A DNA stretch of 64,000 bases from Demequina oxidasica (GTDB taxonomy: Bacteria > Actinomycetota > Actinomycetes > Actinomycetales > Demequinaceae): assembly GCF_000975115.1 (NCBI RefSeq), contig NZ_BBRE01000003.1:186001-250000 (forward strand), written 5' to 3'. Each line of letters starts with the position of its first letter. The stretch's first letter is position 1. The notes under the pieces were generated by a model, which was given only the letters and a program-made list of their open reading frames with translations, was not told the origin of the DNA and made no database searches. The position numbers and the translations under genes were made by a program. Shown piece by piece: positions 53,214 through 61,961 of the stretch.

Positions 53214-53270
53214 ATGATTCGCGATCGGCTACCCGCCATGCGCGCCACAATACGCGCGCCGAATCACTAG
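53214..53270 (+). CDS. Possible 18-residue leader peptide before the DEAD-box helicase
   Basis: ATG at 53214 opens a frame reading MIRDRLPAMRATIRAPNH with TAG at 53268-53270, 8 nt before the helicase ATG, so the TAG overlaps the helicase ribosome binding site (AGGAA). It is rich in Arg. AAGAAG sits directly before the ATG, too close for a good Shine-Dalgarno. It may be chance. Confidence 0.3.
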   Translation: MIRDRLPAMRATIRAPNH

Positions 53271-53278
53271 GAATACCC

Positions 53279-54904
53279 ATGACTGATACTCACTCGAGTA
53301 TGCAAACGGCAGACCAGAGCTTTGCCGACTTCAATGTCAACCCCGCCATCGTCGAGGCGCTCGCCGATAAGGGAATCATCAACCCCTTCCCCATCCAGGC
53401 GATGACCCTTCCGGTCGCGCTGTCCGGCCACGACATCATCGGCCAGGCCAAGACCGGAACCGGTAAGACGCTGGGCTTTGGCGTCCCGCTGCTGCACCGC
53501 GCCATCTCCCCAGGCGAGGAAGGCTGGGACGAGTACGCGTCGCAGGGCAAGCCCCAAGCGCTCGTTGTCGCCCCCACCCGCGAGCTCGCCGTGCAGGTCG
53601 CCAACGACCTCGAGCAGGCGTCCTCCAAGCGCTCCACGCGCATCGTGCAGATCTACGGTGGCCGTGCGTACGAGCCTCAGATTGAGGCGCTCGTCCGCGG
53701 TGCCGAGGTCGTGGTCGGCACCCCCGGGCGCATGATCGACCTGCTCAACCAGGGCCACCTGGACCTGCGCTTCATCAAGACCGTGGTGCTGGACGAGGCC
53801 GACGAGATGCTGGACCTGGGCTTCCTGCCCGACGTCGAGCGCCTGCTCGCCGCGACTCCCGAGTCGCGTCACACGATGCTGTTCTCCGCGACGATGCCGG
53901 GCGCGGTTGTCGCCCTGGCTCGCCGCTACATGACCCAGCCCACGCACATCCGCGCCTCCGAGCCGGACGATGCCGGTGCGACCGTCAAGGCCACCAAGCA
54001 GTTCCTCTACCGTGCCCACGCAATGGACAAGGTCGAGGTGCTCGCCCGCATCCTGCAGTCCGAGGGTCGAGGCCGGTCCATCGTGTTCGCGCGCACCAAG
54101 CGCACCGCGGCCAAGGTGTCTGACGAGCTGCGTGACCGCGGCTTCGCGGCCGGCGCACTTCACGGCGACCTGGGCCAGGGCGCCCGCGAGCAGGCGCTGC
54201 GCGCGTTCCGCTCCGGCAAGATCGACATCCTGGTGGCGACCGACGTTGCCGCCCGCGGTATTGACGTTGACGACGTGACCCACGTCGTCAACTACCAGTG
54301 CCCCGAGGACGAGAAGACCTACCTACACCGCATCGGCCGTACGGGTCGCGCCGGCAAGACCGGTACCGCCGTCACGTTCGTGGACTGGGACGACCTGCCT
54401 CGCTGGGGCATGATCGACCGCACGCTCGACCTGGGCTACCCGGACCCGCAGGAGACCTACTCCAGCTCGCCTCACCTGTTCACCGACCTCGACATCCCCG
54501 AGGGCACCAAGGGGCGCCTGCCCAAGAGCCAACAGAAGCTCGATGGACTCGACGCCGAGCGTGTCGAGGACCTGGGCGAGACCGGCAAGAAGCCATCCAG
54601 CGGTGGTCGTGATGGTGGCCGCGGAGGCCGTGATGGTGGTTCACGTGGGAGCCGCGATGGTGGCTCCCGCGATGGCGGCCGCGGTGGTCGCAGCCGTTCC
54701 GGCGGCAACGGTGGAAGCAACTCCAACGGTGGCGGTCAGAGCCGTTCCGGTGGCCAACAGCGTTCGGGCGAGGGCTCGGGAGACTCCGCCGCAGCATCGG
54801 CCGGTGAGGGCGCCCCTAAGCGCAACCGCAACCGTCGTCGTCGTCGCAGCGGTGGCTCGGGCGAACAGGGCGGCCAGAGCGTGGCCCCCGTCGCATCGGA
54901 GTAA
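53279..54904 (+). CDS. rhlE: DEAD-box RNA helicase with Arg/Gly-rich tail
   Basis: 541 residues. Motifs in order: Q motif (FADFNVNPAIVEAL, PFPIQ), AKTGTGKT (57-64), PTREL, GTPGR, DEAD (172-175), SAT (203-205), VFARTKRTA, LVATDVAARGID and HRIGRTGRAG. The last 105 residues are a basic, glycine-rich tail with repeated RDGGRGG/SRDGG units and a final RNRNRRRRR block, typical for RNA binding. Probably resolves structured RNA in ribosome assembly or mRNA decay. The leader of about 120 nt could mediate cold or autoregulation. trhO follows after 6 nt. Confidence 0.95.
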   Translation: MTDTHSSMQTADQSFADFNVNPAIVEALADKGIINPFPIQAMTLPVALSGHDIIGQAKTGTGKTLGFGVPLLHRAISPGEEGWDEYASQGKPQALVVAPTRELAVQVANDLEQASSKRSTRIVQIYGGRAYEPQIEALVRGAEVVVGTPGRMIDLLNQGHLDLRFIKTVVLDEADEMLDLGFLPDVERLLAATPESRHTMLFSATMPGAVVALARRYMTQPTHIRASEPDDAGATVKATKQFLYRAHAMDKVEVLARILQSEGRGRSIVFARTKRTAAKVSDELRDRGFAAGALHGDLGQGAREQALRAFRSGKIDILVATDVAARGIDVDDVTHVVNYQCPEDEKTYLHRIGRTGRAGKTGTAVTFVDWDDLPRWGMIDRTLDLGYPDPQETYSSSPHLFTDLDIPEGTKGRLPKSQQKLDGLDAERVEDLGETGKKPSSGGRDGGRGGRDGGSRGSRDGGSRDGGRGGRSRSGGNGGSNSNGGGQSRSGGQQRSGEGSGDSAAASAGEGAPKRNRNRRRRRSGGSGEQGGQSVAPVASE

Positions 54905-54910
54905 CTCCTG

Positions 54911-55792
54911 ATGGCAGTTCCCAAGGTGCTGTTGTATTACGTCTTCACCCCGCTGAGTGACCCGGACGCCGTGCGGCTTTGGCAGCGCGACCTGTGCGAG
55001 TCACTCGGCCTCGGTGGCCGCATCATCCTGTCCAAGGACGGGATGAACGGCACCGTGGGCGGGGACATCGACGCTGTCAAAAAGTACCTGCGCAAGACCC
55101 GGGAGTACCCGGCGTTCAAGAACATGGACGTCAAGTGGTCCGACGGCAACGGCGACGATTTCCCCCGGCTCAGTGTCCGTGTACGGGACGAACTGGTGAG
55201 CTTTGGCGCGCCTGGGGAACTCAAGGTCGACGCCGACGGAGTGATTGGTGGCGGCACCCACCTCTCCCCGGCGGCGCTCCACGAGCTGGTCGCCGAGCGG
55301 TCGGTCTCGTTCTTTGACGGCCGCAATGCGGTCGAGGCCCAGATCGGCCGCTTCAAGGACGCGGTAGTTCCCGACGTGGCGACCACGCGGGACTTTGTGG
55401 CCGAGCTCAACTCCGGGAAATACGACCACCTCAAGGACACACCCGTCGTCACGTACTGCACTGGTGGAATCCGCTGCGAGGTGCTCAGTTCGCTCATGAT
55501 CAACCGTGGATTCTCCGAGGTCTATCAGCTGGACGGCGGCATCGCGCGCTACGGCGAGGAGTTCAAGGACTCCGGGCTGTGGGAGGGGTCGCTGTATGTG
55601 TTTGATGGCCGCGAAGCTGTCACCTTCAGCGATTCTGCGGCGATCATCTCCGCGTGCCGGTCGTGCGGGTCGCCCTCGGCCCGCCTGCAGAACTGCTGCG
55701 ACTCCGCGTGCCGTGAGCAGTTCGTGATCTGCACCACGTGTGCCGCGGACCGGCACTTTTGTGCCGATCACGCGGTCGCCAGTAGCGCTTAG
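54911..55792 (+). CDS. trhO: Rhodanese-like tRNA uridine hydroxylase TrhO
   Basis: 293 residues: an N-terminal ferredoxin-like domain ([19 protein letters not shown]), a rhodanese domain with active Cys183 in YCTGGIRCE, and a Cys-rich C-terminal segment ([26 protein letters not shown]) that probably binds zinc. TrhO hydroxylates wobble uridine 34 to 5-hydroxyuridine using molecular oxygen. Lies 6 nt after the helicase gene, probably co-transcribed, which links two RNA-related functions. Confidence 0.93.
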   Translation: MAVPKVLLYYVFTPLSDPDAVRLWQRDLCESLGLGGRIILSKDGMNGTVGGDIDAVKKYLRKTREYPAFKNMDVKWSDGNGDDFPRLSVRVRDELVSFGAPGELKVDADGVIGGGTHLSPAALHELVAERSVSFFDGRNAVEAQIGRFKDAVVPDVATTRDFVAELNSGKYDHLKDTPVVTYCTGGIRCEVLSSLMINRGFSEVYQLDGGIARYGEEFKDSGLWEGSLYVFDGREAVTFSDSAAIISACRSCGSPSARLQNCCDSACREQFVICTTCAADRHFCADHAVASSA

Positions 55793-55801
55793 GTTGGCTC
55801 G

Positions 55802-56959
55802 CTAGCTCTCGGCGCAGTCGCGCTCGCGGGCTCGGGTCACGAGGGTGGTCACCTGACGCGCCGCGTTCTCGAGTGCGGTGGCTGCGACCTCCGGGCGCAT
55901 CGCCTCCTGCAGGTCTAGGGGGCGAGTGTGGATGGGGAAAACGGCATCGAATCCGGGCATCGGCTCCCCCGGATCGACTGCTCCTGCCAGTGCGACCACC
56001 AGGGGGTTTCCGCCCTTGCGCGCGCGCTGCGCGACTCCCGCGGGGACCTTTCCCATGGAACTCTGAGCGTCGATTCGCCCCTCGCCGGTGAACACGAGGT
56101 CTGCACCGTCGAATGCCCCGGGGGCCGTTGCGTCCAGAATCCAGTCCACCCCGCTGCGGAGCGTGCCGCCTAATGTTGCGAGCCCGGCGCCGAGTCCCCC
56201 CGCCGCGCCTGCCCCTGGCATCTCAGCCACGTCTTTGCCTAACGCTGCCGACCAATGGCGCAGGCCGGTTTCCAGGCGGGCAACCATGGCAGGGTCTGCG
56301 CCCTTTTGTGCCGCGAAGGCGTGAGCCGCACCGTCCTGCCCGGTCAGCGGCGCCGTGACGTCGCTCAGCCCAAGAAGTTCGTCCACCCCGAGCGCGGGCA
56401 ATTCCGCTGTGACCGCACCGCGCAGAAGCGGGTTCCCGTCAGCGGGGTTGAGTGCTGTCCCTGCGCCGTCGCGGATGGTCCCACCCAGGCCGGCGATCAG
56501 GCCTGTACCGCCGTCGGTACACCCGGTACCGCCCAGCCCAACGATGATCCGGCGCGGATGGTGCTTGTCAATCACATCGCGCATGAGGCGGCCGAGGCCA
56601 AAGGACGTGGCGACAGCCGGCGAGTCCTGAGAAGGCGCACCGGCGCCGTCATGCGGGAGCAAAGGCAGGCCCACGACTGACGCCGACTCGATGACCGCCG
56701 CGGTGCCCAACATCACATACGACGCGGTGATTGGCCGTCCCAGAAGATCCGTGGCCGCGATCTGGTGGCGCACCGCACCTGCCACACTCGCCAGAGCGTC
56801 GACGGTGCCCTCGCCTCCATCCGCGACGGCGATCACGGTGACGTGTGCCCCCGGCACTGCGGCCCTGACACCACGCGCAACGGCAGCACCGGCATCGGCG
56901 CTGCTGATCGATCCCTTAAAGGCGTCCATCGCCACGACCACGCGCGGCGACGGCCTCAT
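55802..56959 (-). CDS. glxK: Glycerate kinase
   Basis: 385 residues of the GckA/GlxK type. VVVAMDAFKGSISSADAGAAVARG at the start, VAVADGGEGTVDAL and GLGGTGCTDGGTGLI (phosphate-binding loop) and FTGEGRIDAQSSMGK near the end are the family signatures. Converts glycerate to a phosphoglycerate (2- or 3- form) using ATP, linking glyoxylate and serine breakdown to glycolysis. AAGGACGGG precedes the ATG. No glyoxylate carboligase or tartronate semialdehyde reductase gene is nearby. It is convergent with trhO. Confidence 0.93.
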   Translation of the reverse strand: MRPSPRVVVAMDAFKGSISSADAGAAVARGVRAAVPGAHVTVIAVADGGEGTVDALASVAGAVRHQIAATDLLGRPITASYVMLGTAAVIESASVVGLPLLPHDGAGAPSQDSPAVATSFGLGRLMRDVIDKHHPRRIIVGLGGTGCTDGGTGLIAGLGGTIRDGAGTALNPADGNPLLRGAVTAELPALGVDELLGLSDVTAPLTGQDGAAHAFAAQKGADPAMVARLETGLRHWSAALGKDVAEMPGAGAAGGLGAGLATLGGTLRSGVDWILDATAPGAFDGADLVFTGEGRIDAQSSMGKVPAGVAQRARKGGNPLVVALAGAVDPGEPMPGFDAVFPIHTRPLDLQEAMRPEVAATALENAARQVTTLVTRARERDCAES

Positions 56960-57026
56960 TGGTCCCGTCCTTGGCTCGCTCGGCTCTCCACGTCATTCCG
57001 CAGTTCTCGCGCGCCGCCGAAGCCCA

Positions 57027-57851
57027 TCATCCGCGCGCTTCCTTGAGCGCCGAGTAGGCCTCCGGGGTGGTCAGGTTCTCGCCCAGCCGGTTGAGCTTCC
57101 CGGTCCCGTGATAGTCGCTCGCGCCGGTGCGCACCAGCCCCAGGCGCTCGCCGATCCTCGCGAGCCGCGTGCGTTGCTCGGGCGAGTGGTCACGGTGGTC
57201 GACCTCGAGACCCACCAACCCGGCCCCGGCCATCGACTCGATGACGCTAGTGGGGACCACCCTGCCCCGCGCATCGGCGCCGGGGTGGGCGAACACGGGC
57301 ACGCCACCGGCCCGGCGCATCGTCCGCACCGCCGCGGTGACTTCGGGTGCGTAGTGAGGAACGTAGTACCGCGAGTTGCCTGCCAGGATCTGCTGGAATG
57401 CAGCGTCCCGGGTGGGTACGACGCCGTGGTCTACCAGGGCATCGGCGATATGGGGGCGGCCGATGGTGACCGCGCCCCCTGACCGAGCCACGACTTGATC
57501 CCACGTCACCGGATAGTCGATCGAGATCTTCTCGACAATCTGCTGAGCGCGGTTGACGCGGGCGTTGCGGGTCTTCGCGAGCATCGCGGCAACCTCCGCA
57601 TCGGCGGCATCGTGCCAGTAACTGAGGAGGTGAATGCTGATTCCTCTATGGCTGCAGCTGACCTCGATGCCTGGGACGAACTCAAGACCGAGTTCCGCCG
57701 CGCAGTCCGCCGCCTCCGCCACCCCGTCAATGGTGTCGTGGTCGGTGAGCGCTACGACGTCGAGCTCCGCACGCGCGGCCGCAGTCATTACCTGCGCCGG
57801 CGACTCGGTTCCGTCGGAGACTACCGAGTGGGTGTGGAGGTCAATACGCAT
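57027..57851 (-). CDS. PHP domain phosphoesterase (YciV/TrpH-like)
   Basis: 274 residues. MRIDLHTHSVVSDGT with the HxH metal ligands (His5, His7), LTDHDT (37-42), GIEVSC, VFAHPGADARG and GASDYHGTG make up the trinuclear metal site of PHP phosphoesterases. Relatives remove 5' nucleotides from RNA or hydrolyse 3',5'-nucleoside bisphosphates. Transcribed upstream of glycerate kinase on the same strand with 67 bp between; a common mRNA is possible. Confidence 0.9.
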   Translation of the reverse strand: MRIDLHTHSVVSDGTESPAQVMTAAARAELDVVALTDHDTIDGVAEAADCAAELGLEFVPGIEVSCSHRGISIHLLSYWHDAADAEVAAMLAKTRNARVNRAQQIVEKISIDYPVTWDQVVARSGGAVTIGRPHIADALVDHGVVPTRDAAFQQILAGNSRYYVPHYAPEVTAAVRTMRRAGGVPVFAHPGADARGRVVPTSVIESMAGAGLVGLEVDHRDHSPEQRTRLARIGERLGLVRTGASDYHGTGKLNRLGENLTTPEAYSALKEARG

Positions 57852-57925
57852 GCGGCCAGCCTAGGCCCGGGGGTGCGTTGGCACACACCGGGCCATGGCT
57901 GGCCGTAGCGAGATGGCGCTTGTTG

Positions 57926-59917
57926 CTACTTTCCGCTCAGGTACCGACGGCGCGAGACGAGCACCAGGCCGAGCCCCACCAGAAGCAATACAGCAGTATC
58001 GGTGAGTGACCCGATCACGTCCGACGGACCCGTTCCGGAGAGTTCGGCCGACGTCGTGACAACCGTCGCGTCATCGTCCGATGCGGCCACCGGGGTAGCC
58101 GCGGTCGTCACCGCCGCGGGGTCGGGGTCGCTGTCCTCGGAGGACTCTCCCGCTCCATCTGCTTCATTAGCCTCAGCAGCAGCATCATCGGAGACTACTG
58201 GCTCCGCATCGATGGTCTCCTCGGCCGCCGGCTGCTCCTGGGCAGGTACCTCAACGGGGGTCTGACCCGTGATCTGAATGGTCGTTGTCGAGGTGACCGA
58301 GACCAAGGTGCGGCTCACAGCGGCGGCGCGCGGGTTGCCCGGGCCCAACGGAATGTAGCCGCTTAGCACCACCGTGATTGTCAGCTCGCTGTCGGAGAAC
58401 AGGTCTGTTGCGGGAATCACGTAGTCCACCGAGCAATCCACCACTGCTCCTGCAGCGACGATGCCGCTGTCCGGGATGTCGCAGTCAGCAACCAGCCCTA
58501 GAGGGGCGGTGATCTCAACGGTCGCGTCGCTCAGATCGAAGAGCTGCGAGTTAGTGATCGAGAACGGCAACGTGACGACGCCCGCGGTGCGGCTGACATT
58601 CTCAGAGCCCGGAAGCGAGACTTTGGTCTGCTCGAGCACAGTGTGGAAGTCGGCCAGATCGGCACGTCGGTCGGCCACATCCTGCTTAGCCGCATTAAGG
58701 CCCTTGATGAGTTTGTTGAGAGCCTTCTTCTCCGCCTTCTTTGTCTCGATGTCGAGCTGGAGTTGGTCGAACGTACCCTGGAGGGTGTTGGCTTCTGCGA
58801 CAGCATCCTGCCAAACTGCACGCGCCGTTACGAAGAGCTGCCACTTGGCTGGGACCGCAAGAGCCAGCGCGTCGTACTCTGCCTGGAGCGCGTCGAGGTC
58901 GTCGCCTGCCCCCTTGGCCTCAAGAGCCGCCACATCAAACTCTGTCTTAGCCGTGTCGTAGGCGTCCTTCTTGCCCGCGACACCGATCAGGGCACTGTTG
59001 TACGCGAGCCCCACAAAGTAGCTCCACCGTTCGGCGTCATCTGCGGCATCGTCCGCGTCGTCATAGGCATCTGAAGCGTCGTTGCGCTCTAACTTGAGTG
59101 CAGCAAGGTCGTTCGCCGCCTCAATACCGGCGGACGTGCGGCAAGAGTCCCACTTGAAGTAACTGCAAACACCCGTGGACTTCCAATTCGCGGCAGTCGA
59201 ATAGAAGATCGATTGGGCTTCACTGTATTCAGCCTTCTTGCCTCCATTGCCATCCGCGCCTTCGTAAATCTCGCGGAGCCGGTCCGACTCAGCGCGTAGA
59301 TCCTTGGCCTTCTGCTTGGTATCCTCATTGGCTCCAGCGAGCTCCCTGACGGTCGTCGTGTTGTCACCGTCGAAAACGAAGGCCCACAGCGTCCACTTTC
59401 CGGCGATGACGTCGTGGACGCGCGCGCTGTACGCCGCGTCGGCAGCCTCATAGGCAGGCGTGACCCGCTCGAGTTCCTCGTCAGCGGTCTGGTTGCGCTG
59501 CTTCGCGTCTTCAAGGTGAGACTCGGCCTGTCCGAGACGTCCCTTCGTGTCAGCCCAGTCGCTCTTCAGCCCGCTCTTGGCAACCCTCTTCGCTTCGGCG
59601 TCGTCGATCGCATCTGCGAGAGGCCCCGACTGCTTCTTCGACGCCTTGTTGAGAGCCTTCAGATCCTTCTTAGCGACATTGAACTGCGCGACAAGATCGC
59701 CATATGCAGCGTCAAACGCGTCGGCGTGAGTGGTGACGCCATCCCAGTCCCCGTCAATGTACGACTGGTTGGTGGAATTAGCGGTGGCCTGGGCCGTCAA
59801 GGCCAAGTCCGCGGGAGTCGGCTCAGCGGTTGCGGTAGCGGCTGGCGCAATGGCCAATCCCGCCAGGGTAAGGGTGAGCGCGGCCGCAATGGGCACGCGC
59901 AGGCCAAAGTTTGGCAT
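57926..59917 (-). CDS. Secreted coiled-coil surface protein with C-terminal anchor
   Basis: 664 residues. Signal peptide 1-31 (cleavage near ATA-EP). Residues about 35-430 are mostly helical and heptad-like, with many Asp/Glu/Lys/Ala and a Cys pair (CSYFKWDSC) in the middle. Residues about 430-545 form a DUF11-like beta domain (GVVTLPFSITNSQLFDL). A Ser/Asp/Glu-rich linker leads to LSGTG (627-631), a hydrophobic helix and RRR, a sortase-like C-wall signal. Probably a surface fibre or adhesin. The chosen ATG 59917 (an upstream TTG is less likely) gives a normal signal peptide. No related protein is recognised with certainty. Confidence 0.75.
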   Translation of the reverse strand: MPNFGLRVPIAAALTLTLAGLAIAPAATATAEPTPADLALTAQATANSTNQSYIDGDWDGVTTHADAFDAAYGDLVAQFNVAKKDLKALNKASKKQSGPLADAIDDAEAKRVAKSGLKSDWADTKGRLGQAESHLEDAKQRNQTADEELERVTPAYEAADAAYSARVHDVIAGKWTLWAFVFDGDNTTTVRELAGANEDTKQKAKDLRAESDRLREIYEGADGNGGKKAEYSEAQSIFYSTAANWKSTGVCSYFKWDSCRTSAGIEAANDLAALKLERNDASDAYDDADDAADDAERWSYFVGLAYNSALIGVAGKKDAYDTAKTEFDVAALEAKGAGDDLDALQAEYDALALAVPAKWQLFVTARAVWQDAVAEANTLQGTFDQLQLDIETKKAEKKALNKLIKGLNAAKQDVADRRADLADFHTVLEQTKVSLPGSENVSRTAGVVTLPFSITNSQLFDLSDATVEITAPLGLVADCDIPDSGIVAAGAVVDCSVDYVIPATDLFSDSELTITVVLSGYIPLGPGNPRAAAVSRTLVSVTSTTTIQITGQTPVEVPAQEQPAAEETIDAEPVVSDDAAAEANEADGAGESSEDSDPDPAAVTTAATPVAASDDDATVVTTSAELSGTGPSDVIGSLTDTAVLLLVGLGLVLVSRRRYLSGK

Positions 59918-60173
59918 GCGAAGGTCTTCTCTCAGTAGAAGCAAATATGGATGGTGATGACAACGGGTGGATACACACAGCCATAAGCCCTACGTACCCT
60001 CAGCAAAACAAACGCTACAACGAGGACCCGACAATGTCACTGAATTAGAGTGACGAAAATCACATTTACCTGGCATGTTGCCCCACTTTGTCCCATGATG
60101 GGCGATTAGTTCCTGCCACTTCGTGGCGCACTCTCACAGGATCGAGGACCGCCGCGCATGACAAACTGGGCGC
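59918..60173. other. Intergenic region with promoters and a dyad, no gene seen
   Basis: 256 bp between divergent genes, with lower GC than its surroundings. It contains a dyad GTCACT-GAATTAG-AGTGAC (60036-60054). A 33-codon frame (59947-60048) has no ribosome binding site and is not credible. Both the surface protein and aminopeptidase P promoters must be here, but no convincing -35/-10 pair was identified. Confidence 0.5.
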
Positions 60174-61559
60174 ATGAACGATTCTGCGAAGACCCCCGCC
60201 AAACGACCGAGCGCGAACAAAGCGCGTCGCGACCTCCCCTCGACAGAGGAGTTCAGCGACTTCATGGGTTCCAAGTGGGCTCCTCCCGAGGGCGCCGCCG
60301 GCAGCCGGATGGCGGCCGCGTCATACGCCGCCACGCGCCGAGCGCGCCTCAGCGAGATGTTCCCCGGCCAGCGCATCGTCTCCCCTGCCGGAGATCTCAA
60401 GCCACGGGCCAACGACACCGACTACCGCTTCCGCCCCTTAAGCGACTTCGCCTATCTCACTGGCCTGGGCATCGATCACGAGCCTGGTGCCGTCCTGGTT
60501 TTGGAGCCCAGCAAAACAGGGCATGACGCGACGCTTTACCTGATTCCGCCTGCCACCGCCGAGGACGAGGGCTTCTACGCCGATGCTCGTTCGGGCGAGT
60601 TCTGGATTGGCCGCCGGCCCAGCCTGGCCGACTTCGAGGCCATGACTGGCATCGCAACCAAGCCGCTGAAGGACCTTCCCCGCGATATTCGCTTAGCTAG
60701 CCAGCCGCACAAGAACGTCCAGCGCGCGCTCGCCAACCTGCGCATGGTCAAAGATGCGTACGAGATTCAGCAAATGCGCGACGCGGTCGACGCGACCATT
60801 GCCGGCTTCGAGCGCGTGGTGGGGGAACTCCCCCGAGCCGTCGCCCACAAACGCGGCGAGCGCGTGATCGAGGCGACCTTTGACGGCCACGCGCGCGAGG
60901 AAGGCAACGCGGTGGGCTACGAGACCATCGCAGCATCGGGCCCACACGCGACCACCCTTCACTGGATCCGCAACGACGGCCAGGTTCACGAGGGCGACAT
61001 CCTGCTCCTGGACGCTGGGGTCGAGGTCGAGAGCCTGTACACGGCGGACATCACGCGGTCGCTGCCCATCTCCGGTGAGTTCACGGACGTGCAGCGGCGT
61101 GTCTACGACGTGGTCCTCGAAGCCGCCGACGCGGCCTTTGCGGTCTCTCGCCCCGGCGCCACGTTCCGCCAGATTCACAACGCGGCCATGGAGGTCATCG
61201 AGAAGCGGCTGACCGAGTGGGGCATCGTGCCCGAGTCCACGGACCCCGACGCGCGGCTGTATCGACGCTGGATGGTTCACTCGACGTCGCACCACCTGGG
61301 ACTCGACGTGCACGACTGCGCGCAGGCCAAGCGGGACCTCTACATGGACGGCGAGCTCGAGGTCGGCATGGTGTTCACCATCGAGCCCGGGCTGTACTTC
61401 CAGCCCGGCGACCTGGCGGTGCCTGCGGAGCTTCGCGGCATCGGAGTGCGCATCGAGGACGACCTCTTGGTGACCGAGGACGGAATCGAGAACCTGTCGG
61501 CGGCACTGCCGCGCGACCCTGACGCCGTGGTCAAGTGGATGGCCGGACTGCGGCATTGA
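60174..61559 (+). CDS. pepP: Aminopeptidase P (Xaa-Pro aminopeptidase)
   Basis: 461 residues. N-terminal creatinase-like domain (about 50-190), then the pita-bread fold with dinuclear metal ligands Asp280 (LLLDAGVE), Asp292 (YTADITRS), a His in SHHLGLDVHD (about 373), Glu404 (FTIEPGLY) and Glu428 (GVRIEDDLLVT). Cleaves N-terminal residues preceding proline. ATG 60174 is close to the divergent surface gene promoter region. A small membrane-protein gene follows 27 bp downstream. Confidence 0.95.
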   Translation: MNDSAKTPAKRPSANKARRDLPSTEEFSDFMGSKWAPPEGAAGSRMAAASYAATRRARLSEMFPGQRIVSPAGDLKPRANDTDYRFRPLSDFAYLTGLGIDHEPGAVLVLEPSKTGHDATLYLIPPATAEDEGFYADARSGEFWIGRRPSLADFEAMTGIATKPLKDLPRDIRLASQPHKNVQRALANLRMVKDAYEIQQMRDAVDATIAGFERVVGELPRAVAHKRGERVIEATFDGHAREEGNAVGYETIAASGPHATTLHWIRNDGQVHEGDILLLDAGVEVESLYTADITRSLPISGEFTDVQRRVYDVVLEAADAAFAVSRPGATFRQIHNAAMEVIEKRLTEWGIVPESTDPDARLYRRWMVHSTSHHLGLDVHDCAQAKRDLYMDGELEVGMVFTIEPGLYFQPGDLAVPAELRGIGVRIEDDLLVTEDGIENLSAALPRDPDAVVKWMAGLRH

Positions 61560-61586
61560 TGCGGCAGCAGAGCTGACCAGACCACG

Positions 61587-61814
61587 ATGATGACTACTCC
61601 TGTGGAATCTGAAGGCGCCGCCGAGGCTGTGCCGCCCAAGCGTCGGCGGCCGTTGTGGGTCTGGCTGCTGGTCGGCATTGGGCTTGCCCTGGTATTCGTG
61701 CCGGTGGGCAAAATAGTCAGTTGCAGCGACTCGGCTGCGGGCGAGGGGTCATGCACCACCTCCTATGTGTCAGTAGTAGGCATGATCACGGGAATCGGCT
61801 ACTCAGGCTCCTAG
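61587..61814 (+). CDS. Small single-span membrane protein, unknown function
   Basis: 75 residues: acidic N-terminus, PPKRRR, one hydrophobic helix (about 22-45, PLWVWLLVGIGLALVFVPVG), then two Cys (46, 56) in a polar stretch. No family recognised. A weak ribosome binding site lowers confidence, but base composition and position just after pepP fit a real gene. It ends 19 bp before the left inverted repeat. Confidence 0.5.
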   Translation: MMTTPVESEGAAEAVPPKRRRPLWVWLLVGIGLALVFVPVGKIVSCSDSAAGEGSCTTSYVSVVGMITGIGYSGS

Positions 61815-61833
61815 CCCCACACCCCTCACCCAG

Positions 61834-61888
61834 TAGCGGTCCCTCAACGTACGAAAACTGCAACTGATTTTTTCTAGCGGTCCCAAAG
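61834..61888 (+). repeat. Left 55-bp inverted repeat of the LLM cassette
   Basis: Begins TAGCGGTCCC (61834-61843) and repeats this 10-mer at 61875-61884, 41 bp apart (about four helical turns). Its reverse complement occurs at 62971-63025 with three mismatches in 55. The middle is AT-rich (GATTTTTTC). It has no internal hairpin. Confidence 0.9.
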
Positions 61889-61961
61889 GGCGCGCGGGCA
61901 TGAGTTGACGGTCGCGAGCGTTGCACTGGGAAGCCCCTCAGCACCAACCAGAAACGGCACC

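Noticed and set aside
53267-54283. 338-codon frame opposite the DEAD-box helicase
   Set aside because: Shadow frame; the helicase motifs on the plus strand are complete.
59947-60048. 33-codon frame in the gap before pepP
   Set aside because: No ribosome binding site, no recognisable features, and it overlaps the region needed for promoters.
60693-61556. 287-codon frame opposite pepP
   Set aside because: Shadow frame; pepP metal ligands are intact on the other strand.
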